DNA of 64,000 bases from Blasia pusilla (Eukaryota > Marchantiophyta > Marchantiopsida > Blasiales): assembly GCA_050084515.1 (NCBI GenBank), contig CM114275.1, positions 7,874,001-7,938,000 on the forward strand, given 5' to 3'. Both the position numbers and the translations under genes were made by a program. Shown here in pieces: positions 12,602 to 23,840 of this stretch (its first letter is position 1; every line of letters begins with the position of its first letter). A model generated the notes under the pieces. It did no database searches. It was not told the DNA's origin and worked only from the letters and a program-made list of their open reading frames with translations.

Positions 12602-13922
12602 GGATATAACATGGGAGAGATTCGAGAAGATACAACATCATAAAACTTGGAGCTAGTTTATTTTGATATCAATCAAAATTTAATTGGTGTTTCATATATG
12701 TATGATGTCATTTACGTATTGATTTTTTTTAAATTGGCATTAAAAATTAATTGACAAAAAAAAATCAAAAAATATTTATTTGATATCACACCAATATGAA
12801 AGTTAGCACTCTTAGATTTTGTGTTGAAATTCTATCAAAGTTAGCATCCTCTAACTCTCATGGTGAAAGAGATTTTCCAAAAAACCAGTGGATAATTTAT
12901 CCATAGAGATTATGTCGAATACTAATTGTTGTTGTGTAAGCCACAAGGATTATAGCGAAAAAAAACCTATATTGGATGTTAATTTTGAAAATATTTTTCC
13001 TTATTCATATACTTCATAGTAGTTATTGGGATAGCTAGTGACCATAGAAACAAATAAATAAACTAGTCATAATCAAAAACAATCATTCAACTCACCTCTT
13101 TAGTCTACTTGTGAGGGCATCATTTTTTTAGTTAAGCTTGGCAGCATTTCATTGTCTCTTTTTTGAATCCCCAATCGCACAAAAAGTATCGTCATAACTA
13201 ACTTTTAGGATACAACATCTGTAAAAAAAAGTTAGATTAGCATGAACCACTAGAATGTGCTGCTCTTCATAAACTCTACCTTGGTGTTTAGGCTCATCTA
13301 ACTTTGTATTTATCATATAAGATACATTGGCCAAAGTTGGTTTGAAACATTGAACACAAACATTTTTGTGTTCCCATATTTGAACATTTGAATACGCATG
13401 TTAGAGTAGATAGAACACTCTTATATGAGTGGGAACCCAGTCCCTTTATATTTGCAAACACAATGCAAATTTTGCAAGTAGGCATTTGAAAATGTTATGA
13501 TTATGCAATGGAGCCAACTTGCCTCAATGTATGGAACTCTCTAAAAAGAGTATTACTAAGACTTGGGTAAAAAAGGAAACTCAACTCCTACAAAAAGGCA
13601 AATCTTTGTAGCATGTATTAATCCTTCATCGAATACATATGGAAAATATGTGAAATTTTACAAAAAAACTTATAAATAATTAATTATGGCATCCACAACT
13701 ATCATATTCACGATGATAATTAATTTTTTCTTGAAATCTCATGACAAATCCATGTCGTTAGGCAAACACGATAATTCCTATAGTGATAATTTAGCCTTTG
13801 AAAAAAGTCTATTGTAAAATACAATGCATATTCATGATTCTTGCTATTGCACAATGTTTCCCTTTGTAGTGGTCCTAAATTACACAATGTGGATTTTGTG
13901 GAGCTCGAGCCTACTCTAGGTC
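12602..13922. other. AT-rich stretch, no supportable gene
   Basis: Short minus-strand frames around 13149-13485 are unrecognised. They could be further upstream remains of the chromovirus ending at 12601, but I could not match any conserved motif. Confidence 0.4.
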
Positions 13923-13930
13923 CTCCCATG

Positions 13931-14402
13931 CAAGGTTGACACACACAAAGTCTGTGTCCACGCACTTATGTCAATACAGGCCTCGGGTCTTGCAACACGC
14001 ACCTAAATCCGCCTTGCCTGCAAGGTAGAATTAGACTCGGCCAGCCCACACCCAACCTAGCAACATTTCTTTGTTCTTGCCACCTATTTTTGTAGCCCGC
14101 ACTGAGCCCACACCTCACTCGCAAAGAACCGCATTGAGCCCGCCTAGCCCGCATGGGTATGCCCTAAGCCCACGAATCGTGACTTGCTTGCGAAGGTTAC
14201 TAGCTATGGGCCTTCCACGGGCTTAGGGCAGGCCAAATGGAGGACGATCCCAACCTACCTTCTTTAATCCAAGCCCACACCCATTTCCGCCTCCCGGAGC
14301 TTGTTCAGGCCACTGCAATACCTAAAAAACCCTAGCAAGGGACTTGTTGGGCATGACTATCCCATGGACGGACAAGTCCATTTCCGATGCTGTGATGCAA
14401 GG
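13931..14402. mobile_element. Diverged MITE of the CAAGGTTGCA family
   Basis: The left end starts CAAGGTTGAC at 13931 and is followed by an AAAGTC/TGTCC subterminal block like the copy at 5482. The interior has the same GCCCGC-rich core, and the right part carries CCATGGACGGACAAGTCC before a degraded terminus near 14395. It is longer (about 472 bp) than its 306-346 bp relatives. No clean target-site duplication could be seen, so the boundaries are approximate. Confidence 0.5.
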
Positions 14403-14566
14403 CCGAGGGTGGCTTAGGCTTTTGAATACAAGGGATCATCAATTTTTTCCCTAGTTGGAAAGTCTGTCCCAAACGTCATGCAACCTCACGTGTAGGTTCT
14501 AACTCTTCTTTTTCCCCCTCGTGTTGAATTCAACGTGCATTATTCATCTATATTATTAGTGAAACC

Positions 14567-14947
14567 CCATTTTTATAGTGGGACAAAATAACAACACCAC
14601 AAGACAAATTAGTAACATTATTATTATTTGTCTATAATAGAGCCTTTACCAACTTAGGTTAGCCGTGTTAGTGAGAGAACTTTTGGGAGAGGTTTTAATT
14701 ACTAGAAAGAATAGGGTTTTAATTTATGTAGGAGTGTTCATAGGAGGAATGGGATGTGATGAATCCCACTATGTGATCACAATTTAGATTTTTCTTGGCC
14801 ACGTGCCATCCCTCTCCCAAAAGTTCTCTCACTAACACGGCTAACCTAAGTTGGTAAAGGCTCTATTATAGACAAATAATAATAATGTTACTAATTTGTC
14901 TTGTGGTGTTGTTATTTTGTTACCTCACGTGTCCCACTATAAAAATG
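14567..14947. repeat. 381-bp near-perfect palindrome
   Basis: The left arm (14567-14692) and right arm (14811-14947) are reverse complements over more than 105 bp without a difference I can find. The exception is a 12-base segment around CACGTGAGGTAA in the right arm that is missing from the left. The unpaired centre is about 118 bp. Transcription would give a long, nearly perfect double-stranded hairpin. It could be a MITE with long terminal inverted repeats, a foldback element, or a source of small RNAs; no coding potential is seen. Confidence 0.85.
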
Positions 14948-15099
14948 ATTTTGTTTGATTCCACGAAGGTGCTTTTTTTGTTTATCAAGATGGGGTCCAC
15001 TCAATTGCAGGGACGTTACCTCGCGATTTGGTATGAAGTGGTGACAACGCAGATTTTTCCTCGCGTGACGTAGTGCGCCACGCTTGTTTCATTTATTTC

Positions 15100-17430
15100 C
15101 ATGATTTCGCTTAACAGTGACCAGTAGGCTTGTTTGAGGGGGAATTGTGCGCGGGTTCTGCGATGGCCAAGCTTCTCCCATTTCGAAAAAAGCTAGAGAA
15201 ACACTCGGCGCTAAGAGTTTAAAGTCGCGAAAAAATAGGTCTATGTTGGGCGGGGGCTTGGTCAAGTAGGTTGACTATTTGGACGAGAAGCTTTGCCCAA
15301 TATACGATGCAAGTTTCAATCATTTGTCATGTCGCACCACAGCCGAAAGTAGACTTATGCTGCTGAGCACTTTGGTGTCCTTACCTCTTTCTCGATGTCA
15401 ACAGTTCCCGGAACAAAGGAGAATGTGGCGAGAAACTCGATAGACTTGAATACGGATTGGAACCACGGCATGTCTGCAACGCCGTAGAAGCTCTTGCCCC
15501 AGTTAAAAAATGCAACCAAGTTTCCTAGCTTGCATCGGTCTCCGCACCCTCCCAGGAAGAAAGATCGGATGTGGACCTTCGTTCCTAACGCTCTTCTTCC
15601 GAACTTCGTATGTTTCAGTTGTTGCGACTTTCCAGTTCCCAAAACTAAATTCGGCTTCGGCGGACCTACTTATCCAGCCGTCTCGTGGTGTGCCGGAAGC
15701 GCGGTTAGGAAAGAGGTATCTGTCACTTGTGTTTTATTTCGTGGCTGTGATCTGCCACGAATTGGTCCAGATGTGGTGACGGGGTCCGACCTGGGTTTGA
15801 GACTGAGGATCGGAACTTCGCTTGATATCCTGTACTCCCTCTGCCAGACAAGTTGCGGTGGCTCTTTGAGTGCCCTGTATTTCATCCTCTAAAATACCCT
15901 AACTCAACCACAGATCTATGGGCTCAATCCATCCGGAGCGATTCCAAATTACAAGTGAATTACATAGGAATGGGATCATTCCGCGATTCCGTAAGAAAGG
16001 GTGTGCGCTGACGCTCTTGATCAACGTACTTCGTCGGGAAATGACGTTCAGGGTGCCAAGTCTCGAGACTCGCACTGACTGGATACTTCTTTGATTCCCT
16101 CAACGAGCTGGTCTCCACATGGTCTCATGTTCGTGTAAAGCTTTGCTAATGCAGTCGGAGAGAAATTCAAGCCCAAACCGAAGCCCCCACGCACCCCACC
16201 CCACCCTACCAACTTTACGCAGCGCGGAAGTGATGCAATCCAGCCAGTGGACGTTGTCAGCCCGAGGAAGAATCGTGCACACGCGGAGTAAACCGGAGCA
16301 CGAAACTTTCCAAAAGACCATTCCAAACTCTATCACTCCCGTCCGTCACTTAGTGTAGCCGCTCGGTGTTCGCAATAAAATTATTCCAACGAAGAATCAA
16401 CAAACACCTAGCCTCCCATAGCGACAGCCATTCGCCTCCCACGAGCTTTCATTACGAATACGATCGTGCCCTCCATCTCGCAAGCGACAAGTCCCTGGAC
16501 TCTCTACAGTGCCCTCCGCACGGAAGGTAAGGTTCCTCCGGTCTCTCTCTCGCAGGTAACGGATGTAGTGCAGTGCTCGGTTTGGCGTAGGTTCTCGCAG
16601 CCTCATGCTGTCCATGACTGTCTGTGTGTGCTTCTGGGACGATGAGCGGATGCGCAACTTGAGAGATCACAGGTGTCGTTCACGTGTCAAGGAACATTCG
16701 TGAAGAGGAGACACGTAAGTACCCAACGTTTCTAGGGCCCACGCACTCCGACGATCGGTGTCAGCTGTCGTCCGGCCGCCATTATTTCGTCATTTTTGCT
16801 GTCCCGGATTCCCGGTCGAATGAGAGTAAGAATGGGGAACAGGGTCCGGGGAGTTTTTTCGTGACAACCGGTACATTTCCGGTCTCTACAAACCCGACCG
16901 GTAATTTTCGAAGTTTTCTTCATTCCAGCCGGCTAAACAGATATTAATACAAAGGACACCCTCCCTGAACCCTCGGTTTTTGGCCGGTAAGTGACAACCT
17001 GAATCGGAAATTTTCAAATTCTTCCGCCCAGCTCAACTCGTAACCCCGGTTCTCCCCGGACATTGATGGGGAACAATACACACGTCGCCGTAGATAGATA
17101 GATAGATGGATGGATGATGACCCACCACCAACGTCCGGGAGAACCGGAGTTACCTGTTGACCTAGCCGGGTGACGTGTTTCACGATTCCCGTTTCGGTTT
17201 CTCGATCACCGGATTCAAGGCCTCCTTTGAATACGTGTCAAAATAGCTCACCGGGATCAGGAAATTTCCAAAATTTACCGTCCTGCTTTCTACCGACCGG
17301 CTAAGTACCGGTTCTCTCGGGAAAACTACCCGCCCACCGCTAAACCAGCCCCCAAACTAAATTTAGAACTGTCCAAAGTAGTGTGGCGGCCCGGGAAGAC
17401 GAGGGTGTGAACCGTAGTTGACTGTTGATG
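15100..17430. other. Balanced-composition region, no recognised gene
   Basis: Composition here resembles the genic parts of the window and differs sharply from both flanks. The best minus-strand candidate exon ends at about 15387 with KSIEFLATFSFVPGTVDIEKE followed by a GTAAGG donor-like sequence. An overlapping plus-strand frame of 132 codons runs 15494-15892. Neither matches a family I know, and no partner exon was found. The part from 16800 to 17350 is dense in CCGG-containing words and holds an inverted repeat at 17040-17153. A gene or its relic is possible but not supported. Confidence 0.3.
17040..17153. repeat. Inverted repeat around a GATA microsatellite
   Basis: The left arm GTAACCCCGGTTCTCCCCGG (from 17040) and the reverse complement of 17129-17153 agree over about 25 bp with two substitutions and one extra C. 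The spacer includes a TAGA/TGGA tetranucleotide run at about 17091-17118. Confidence 0.7.
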
Positions 17431-20400
17431 GACGAGGGTGTTTATTAATTTTATTGATGCTAATTTCATATTATAATATTAAATTAGTGGACACATGGTG
17501 AATAAAGTTTATTTTTTCTAAAAATGATAAAAATAAAAAAGATTTTTTTAATATATCTAACTTGGTTCAAAATTATTTTTCACATATTTTAATTCATTAA
17601 TACTGGAAAAATATTATATATTTTTCCAATCCCTTATTTTCATGATTTTTTCCCGAATAAAAATTAAATTTCCTTCAAAACCAAATTTTCAATTAATTTT
17701 TTTCATAATTTTTTCGATATAAACCTTGAGAAAATAATTTTAAATTTTCAAATGAGAAAAGAGAATAAAAATGAAAGAGACACTATAAGATTTCGTGGGG
17801 AAAGATGTTTGAATTTGAGTTAATTATTATTTAAAAAAAACACAAAAATAACCTAATTATTAAAACCTTACACATTATTATTTTTGCTCAATATAGTGTA
17901 ACATTTTTCTTTAAAACTTCATGAATTGAGTACGTGGACAAATTTGATAACTGTCATTCATTCATTGGTCTTCAAAGCGAGCTAACACCCTTAATAATAT
18001 GACTATTAGAATTGTTAATATACATCCCTACGCAAATACTTTTAAAGCCGTGCACTCAAAAGTGCATATGCACACACATATGTCTTGCCTTAACTACATA
18101 CTAAGTCAAAATTTAATGATTAAAATGAATGATTATAGTCGATCTTGCATTTTGTGACCTTTGTAGGTCAGCACTAGTGTGGGAGATCATGGGCTCACAT
18201 CCATTGGAATGCACAATTTCTAGTCACATTACTCTAGGACTTTGACTACGTGCACACAGACTATGTGCACAATGCACATGGATCTTTGTTATTTCAAACC
18301 AAGATATTTGCGAACGTTGAGAAGTTCTTCTGTCTCATGTAAGTGGATACACAAAAAAGGTTGATTCGTTTAGAGAGAAATGCTATCCAATCCAGGGATC
18401 GTCCTCTGTGGACAAAGTATCATAGGTTGACTCATCTAACCATTACTCTGACGAAAAACGAAGAGGAAAGAGGAAGTTTGCATAAAATGGCGATGGGGGA
18501 ATCGATCATAAGTACAAACGAGGGGAACGACTGCCAATTTATAGGTTGAGGTTCAATTATCTTATCAAACTCGTATCAATTATAATGTCCAAGAGCTCAT
18601 ACCCTGCTGCTCCTTCCATCCAGATAGTAACCACTTACCATCCGGAAAATTCTATAACCATTGTGATATTGAGCTAATAAACCTCAAAGTTCTTGAATAA
18701 AGAGTTTGTTGCTTCAATCATGAGTTTGTGATTCCGGATATCCATTTTTAGAGGTCTCCATCCTCTGTATTCTTTTTATTCCCTCACATGCTATAACATT
18801 TAGAATTTCTTTGCTTAAGAATTCCCTTTTGACAATAAACCTCAACTTGGTGTGGGACAAATTTTGAATTTTGAATGAATGACTTAAAAATTCACAGACA
18901 CAAGTATGAAAATTTGAGTATTCATCCAAAAATTATAACTTTATAATGAAAAACACATAATTCAGGCTGTAAATCTTACTCAGCAAAAGCTTATAAGGAC
19001 TAGAAGGCATGAAATTTTCATCTAAGATGCTTTGTAGGCGGAACATATTTTTAACGATAAGAAATTCATCTTGTTTGTATGTAAACTTGCGCACATGTAT
19101 ACATTTTGTTGATTGAGTTAGTGTTTGTCGTAGCCTTGCAAACATAGGCCTCATGCTAGAAGCTCACATTTTGGTCGCCTTGTCTTCTTCCACTCCTTGG
19201 TTATGCTCTCCCTCATGCCCTTTTGCCTTCTTCTTCCCAATGTTCTCCTCCGCTTCCACTCTCTCTTCCATCTAGTCACAATTTCGTTTCCAACTCACGC
19301 TTGAATGAATGTTGACAAGTGTCAAAAGATTTGATTCTCTGAATTATGATCAAACATGTGTTTTATGTCCAAAAAATTAGAATACAATTGGAGCACACCA
19401 AATCACAACCTTGGAGCACAATGGGTAATATGGCCAAACCCCATTCGTTATGGAAGAAGCCAAAGGAACAATGCACATGTTTAGTTTAGGCATTGAAGTT
19501 TCGGGAGGGGGAATTGTATGATTATGGATCACTTTCTTGATTTGGAACTTAAGAAACCCATTGCAATACGTGGGTGTCCCTTTTGGATTTGCAATAGATT
19601 AATTGGATAACCATATATTTCGCCCTTTTTTTCCTAAAGAGGTAATCATTACGTTTATGGGGAAGTGCATCACTTCTTTTGGAAGCAATTTTCTCTAATA
19701 AGTAACCCCCCATGCTTTGTTAATAGGATAGATTGAATTTTTGGATGCAGATCCCTCAACTAGGTCTAGGGATTGACCAACGACATGCTAAAACTCTTAA
19801 GAGAGCTATGGTGTAGCCACCTAAGCTTCCATTCAATGTGTATTTCTTCATCCCATTCGATGTTCTCATATGTACAACAATGCTGGAGGATTGCCATATT
19901 CAGGGTCTTTCGGTTTGGATCCTCACGAATTAGAATAGCAATCATTCACCCCAAACTTGGAACAATTACAAAATCTCTTTTGCACTATGCAACTCTCTCA
20001 ATTTGTTGAGCCTTATCTCTACATGTGTTTCTTGCAAATTAAATTGGTTTGCGCTAATTTCAACTCCTTACCTTCTTAGTCTACTTAATTTTGTATTATT
20101 ACATGTACTTGGAAATAATGCATACCTTTTGGTTTAAAAATAACACTACTTGGTTTAACGAATTGTTTGCAATTGCTTTGCAAGAGGTTTGTGAGTCCAG
20201 TTTTGTGATTGAAGATTGTGCCACTATTTTGCGAGTACTTGCAACTCTTTGAGTGTATATATTTTTGCAAGTAGTATGATAGTGCTCAAAACTGCAACTG
20301 CCAAGTCTTGCAAAGTGCGAGCAAATATAATTTTTGTGTGAAACTCATAAAAATTTAGATTTTTTGCTAGCGCGATTTCCCCTCGCAAAGGGCTTGTAAG

Positions 20401-20740
20401 TTTTTGGTATTTATTATGGTCTTTAAAGGCATTTGGATTTTGTTAAGGCAAGTCCTTTCAATAGTCTAACCTTCTGGACATTAGGATGTTCGGGAGGGTA
20501 AGCATCATATCAAAGAGCTATACTTTCACGATTTCATTTGAAGAGGAGAGGTAGTCATTAAGTTTTGGGAGCTATTTCCGATTTTGTAATAGAACTCTAG
20601 AGTCACTAGGAGAGCTACCAATGACGGCATAAACACTATGGAAACATAGCGATTTGTAGTTTTCCTACACTACAATAATAACCATTTTTTATATAACTAT
20701 CAACAAGTTTTTCCTATCATCCACCAAAATGTTTATACAT
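17431..20740. other. AT-rich stretch, no supportable gene
   Basis: Very AT-rich sequence with runs of A and T around 17500-17900. Frames at 18343-18549, 18714-19154 and 19773-20009 are short and unrecognised. No RNA gene is seen. Confidence 0.45.
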
Positions 20741-20749
20741 ACTCCACAC

Positions 20750-21450
20750 ATATATTTGAACTTCTCCATTGGAATAGGCTTCGTCAACATATATGTTGCA
20801 TTTTCTCAATGCCTATCTTCAAAAGGTTGATCACACCTTATGTCAATGCCTCTCGGATGAAATGATATCAAATATCAATGTGTTTTGTCCTAGTCTACTA
20901 CTGTTGGTTTCTAGCCAAATGGATAGCAATGTGGCTATCACAGTATAGGATAACTTTATATATCTTGCAACAAAATAAACTCATCTATAAGTCTTCGTAG
21001 CCAAATAACATCCTTGACTATCTATGATGCAACCATACACTCAATGTATATGGTAGATTGTATTACATAAGCATGTAGTGTGGACTTCTAACTACCTGGT
21101 CCACCCACCAAGGGGTACAACATGTGGTGGATCTCCTTTTGTCCAAATCTCTTGCAAATAAAAATCCATATAACCATCTAGAGCTCCAACTTCATTCACT
21201 CTACCATGAAACAAAATTCTCATTGCCAATGTCTGTCCTCTTCAAGTAGTAAAGAACTCAAGTGAAAAATCCACTTCATTGCTTCCCAATGTTGCTTCCT
21301 TAGGTTTGATATAAAGATGCTAATCATGCTAATAGCACACAAGATATCTGTTCGAGTACATACCATTGTATACATCAAACTTCTGACCTTAATCTTATAA
21401 GGAACCTTTGGCATTGCTCTCCTTTCATCTTCAATAAAAAGTAAAGGCAA
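20750..21450 (-). pseudogene. Decayed Ty1/copia RT-RNase H remnant
   Basis: On the minus strand, 21220-21450 reads RAMPKVPYKIKVRSLMYTMV, then CTRTDILCAIS and HWEAMKWIF, the hallmark end of copia reverse transcriptase. Downstream on the same strand come YIECMVAS with KDVIWLRRLIDEF, then KVILYCDSHIAIHLARNQQ and TKHIDI-YHFIREAL, the RNase H core of copia pol. Stops interrupt the frame several times, and neither LTRs nor upstream domains were found. It is a truncated, inactive copy. Confidence 0.8.
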
Positions 21451-21479
21451 TCAAATGAAGAGAGTCTAAAATAATCATC

Positions 21480-21800
21480 TAAAGGCGAGCTCACTGATTA
21501 GGCATTTTCCATGCAAAAATGTACAAGTATCTTCAGCTTGACGCCGGCAAGCTACGGCGCAACTGCGTGAGACGGCTGCGCGGCCATAATGGTTGCGGTC
21601 ACGACTTGTTCTAGGGCAGCGGCCCCTTGAACTGCAGTAGTTTTGGCAGGAGAACCCACAGTCCGCATAATTCCAACTGCAACAGCGTAGAAACAGTGAT
21701 GGACTAAGGACGGCGGTGCAGAAGCTAGAACAAGGTTGCGGCGGCCAACCAAGCTAGGTTGGCGTGACAGTACGGTCATGACGCGGTTGGGGTGAACGAT
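21480..21800. other. Small GC-rich patch, unassigned
   Basis: About 300 bp of higher GC with short open frames on the minus strand and no recognised product. It lies between the copia remnant and the reversed LTR. Confidence 0.3.
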
Positions 21801-22024
21801 GTCTCCTCCCCCCTATTTTTTTTAGTTCTTACTACACTAACCCCCTAAAATCGGGATGAACCACTCAACCCGTCCAAAAAAAATCTTATGCTTCCTAACA
21901 CGTACCCTGGGAAATGGGGTGGGAAATGGGGTCAACTTCCCCCAAAATAACTCTTCACTAACATGTCCTTCCAAGTGAAAATTTTACCTCTCTCACCCTA
22001 CTAAAAACAAAGTTTTTTTTTCTA

Positions 22025-23105
22025 CCTTAAGTAGGGATTTCTACCAAAATTTTTGCAAATTACTCCTTCCTCAAATACTGGCTCAGTCAGCCCAAAAAAA
22101 CCTATCGTAGCTTCACGCTCAGCTAATGAAATTGCACACCATTTCTTCCACAACGTGCATAGCTTCCCAATATACGTCAGCGTCAAATTGGTTTCTTCAT
22201 TCAACCTTCCAATAAAAAGTGACAGGGACTGTCGTACAACTCAACGTCTCTTTCTCCTACAAAAATTTGGCAGCGCTTCCGCGCTGATTTCTCCCAACAA
22301 AAATTTCAAACCTATAAACATATAAACCAGAAAGCTACACGGTGCTCCCGAGAGCACCAGCATGGGGCAACCCGCTCCCATACTCAATCCCTATAAGAAA
22401 TTGGGCAGCACTTATGCGCGCCACTCTTCCACATGAAAAATTGGGAACGGAAAAGCACAACTAAAGCCACTATTGCTCCCGTGAGCACTCCCATGAGCCG
22501 TTGAACGGGATATACACTCCTCAACGTGCAACAATAATGAGTGACCATTGAGCTCCTCCATTGAAACTCTCTCAATTCTCTCTTTGTAAAAATCAAGTAG
22601 ATCTCACATCACATCTCTCACACCAAACTCTCCATGGTGTGCACTCTCTCTCTCTCTCATTTCAAACTAAACTCACTATCCTAATGAGAGGCTTGGGTTA
22701 CACACACAAGGCAAGAAGGACCATAGCTCTGCCACCTCATGCCAAGAGGTTCAACAAATAGAGAATGAGCTCTCAAGTTCTCTCTCTTGGAGGTATACCC
22801 CCTTTCCTCTCCCAAGCTCTCTCCTCGATATCCTATGCTCGCACGTCACCTCCTTGGCCCTTGATATGTTGTAGCGGGTCAAGGGCCACTTTCAAAAGTG
22901 GAAAGTCAACCATACTCCAAATGGAAACTTACCCGAAATAGTAAGTTTCTCTATATGGCTCTAAATGAGCCGAAACAAAGGGAAAACCTGCTCTCTCAGG
23001 TTACCTATGGCCTCAGCAGGTCATCCTTGACCTCTTGAGGCTGTCCTCCAATATCTTCGAAGGTGCTCTACTAGATCTCGCCGATGTATCCTAAAAGACG
23101 TGACA
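22025..23105 (-). mobile_element. Reversed LTR plus leader of the large gypsy family
   Basis: Read on the minus strand this starts TGTCACGTCTTTTAGG at 23105 and follows the LTR of the 30.66-kb element (AGGTCATCC, the GAGAGAGCAGGTT block, GAGCCATATAGAG, the CTCTTGGCAT block). It continues without a break into the same leader found at 31219-31690 (AGTGCTCACGGGAGCA, GTGGAAGAGTGGCGCGC, GACAGTCCCTGTC). Similarity fades near 22025. It is an older, diverged 5' end without body or matching second LTR, and lies against the non-LTR fragment at 23150. Confidence 0.8.
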
Positions 23106-23149
23106 CTTCACTCATAGCTTGTAGAGACTTCCTTCTAGTTGAGGCTAGA

Positions 23150-23840
23150 GCAGGCTCATGGGTGGGGGCTCGCCCCCTCATCTCGGCTTTCCGCATCGCA
23201 CCACTTACCTACACTACAACGATGCGGTTCCGACTGGGCCTCTCCCAACCATCTGTGGTTGGTTCGACACATTGCGAGTGTCGGCGGAGTCTAGATCCAC
23301 TTGGTGTGCATTTGGCATGGTTCGGGGTGAGAGGATAGCCACTCACGATGAAGTGCAGGATATTATGTTCTGTATTGCTCGGGAGAGTGGCTTCCATGTG
23401 CAGAGAGAGAGGCACTACTCCATGCGAGATTCCCTTATCCGTGCTGATCTGTACATGACGCGGGAGTCTGAGGTGGTGGTAGCGGATGTTGTACTAACAG
23501 ATCCTATGCGGGAGGCGGTGCAAGCCCAAGTGGTGGCACAAGGGAGATTGCTACAAGGAGCTATGGCGGTGGCGGCGGCAAAGAAGCCCCACATTTATAG
23601 TTGACTTCATGACGGACATTGATTTATCCCCCTAGCCATTGAGATGTACGGGGCTATGGGGGAGAGTTTTGACTCGTTCCTTACGGATTGCTCCCATCAC
23701 CTCCAGTCGAGAAATGGGTTGTCCTTAGCCATTGTGATTCTTTATTGTAGGCAACGGGTCTCCATAACTTTGCAGCGTGCCAAAACAAATGGGCTTTTGC
23801 GGTGGACTCAGGCGGTTGGAGACGTCAATGCTAGAGGCCC
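23150..23840 (+). pseudogene. Non-LTR retrotransposon C-terminal fragment
   Basis: Two overlapping frames carry a conserved end of some plant and algal non-LTR reverse transcriptases. A zinc-knuckle-like CECRRSLDPLGVH segment (about 23270-23320) is followed after a frameshift by ATHDEVQDIMFCIARESG, then RADLYM and VVVADVVLTDP, spaced like a PD-(D/E)XK nuclease core. It ends with a RQRVSITLQRA segment near 23760. The reverse transcriptase part is absent, and a stop at about 23602 breaks the frame, so it is 5'-truncated and inactive. Family naming is from memory of the motif order. Confidence 0.55.

Noticed and set aside
15494-15892. 132-codon plus-strand frame
   Set aside because: It overlaps an equally open minus-strand frame, has no recognised domain and no splice partners; neither can be chosen.
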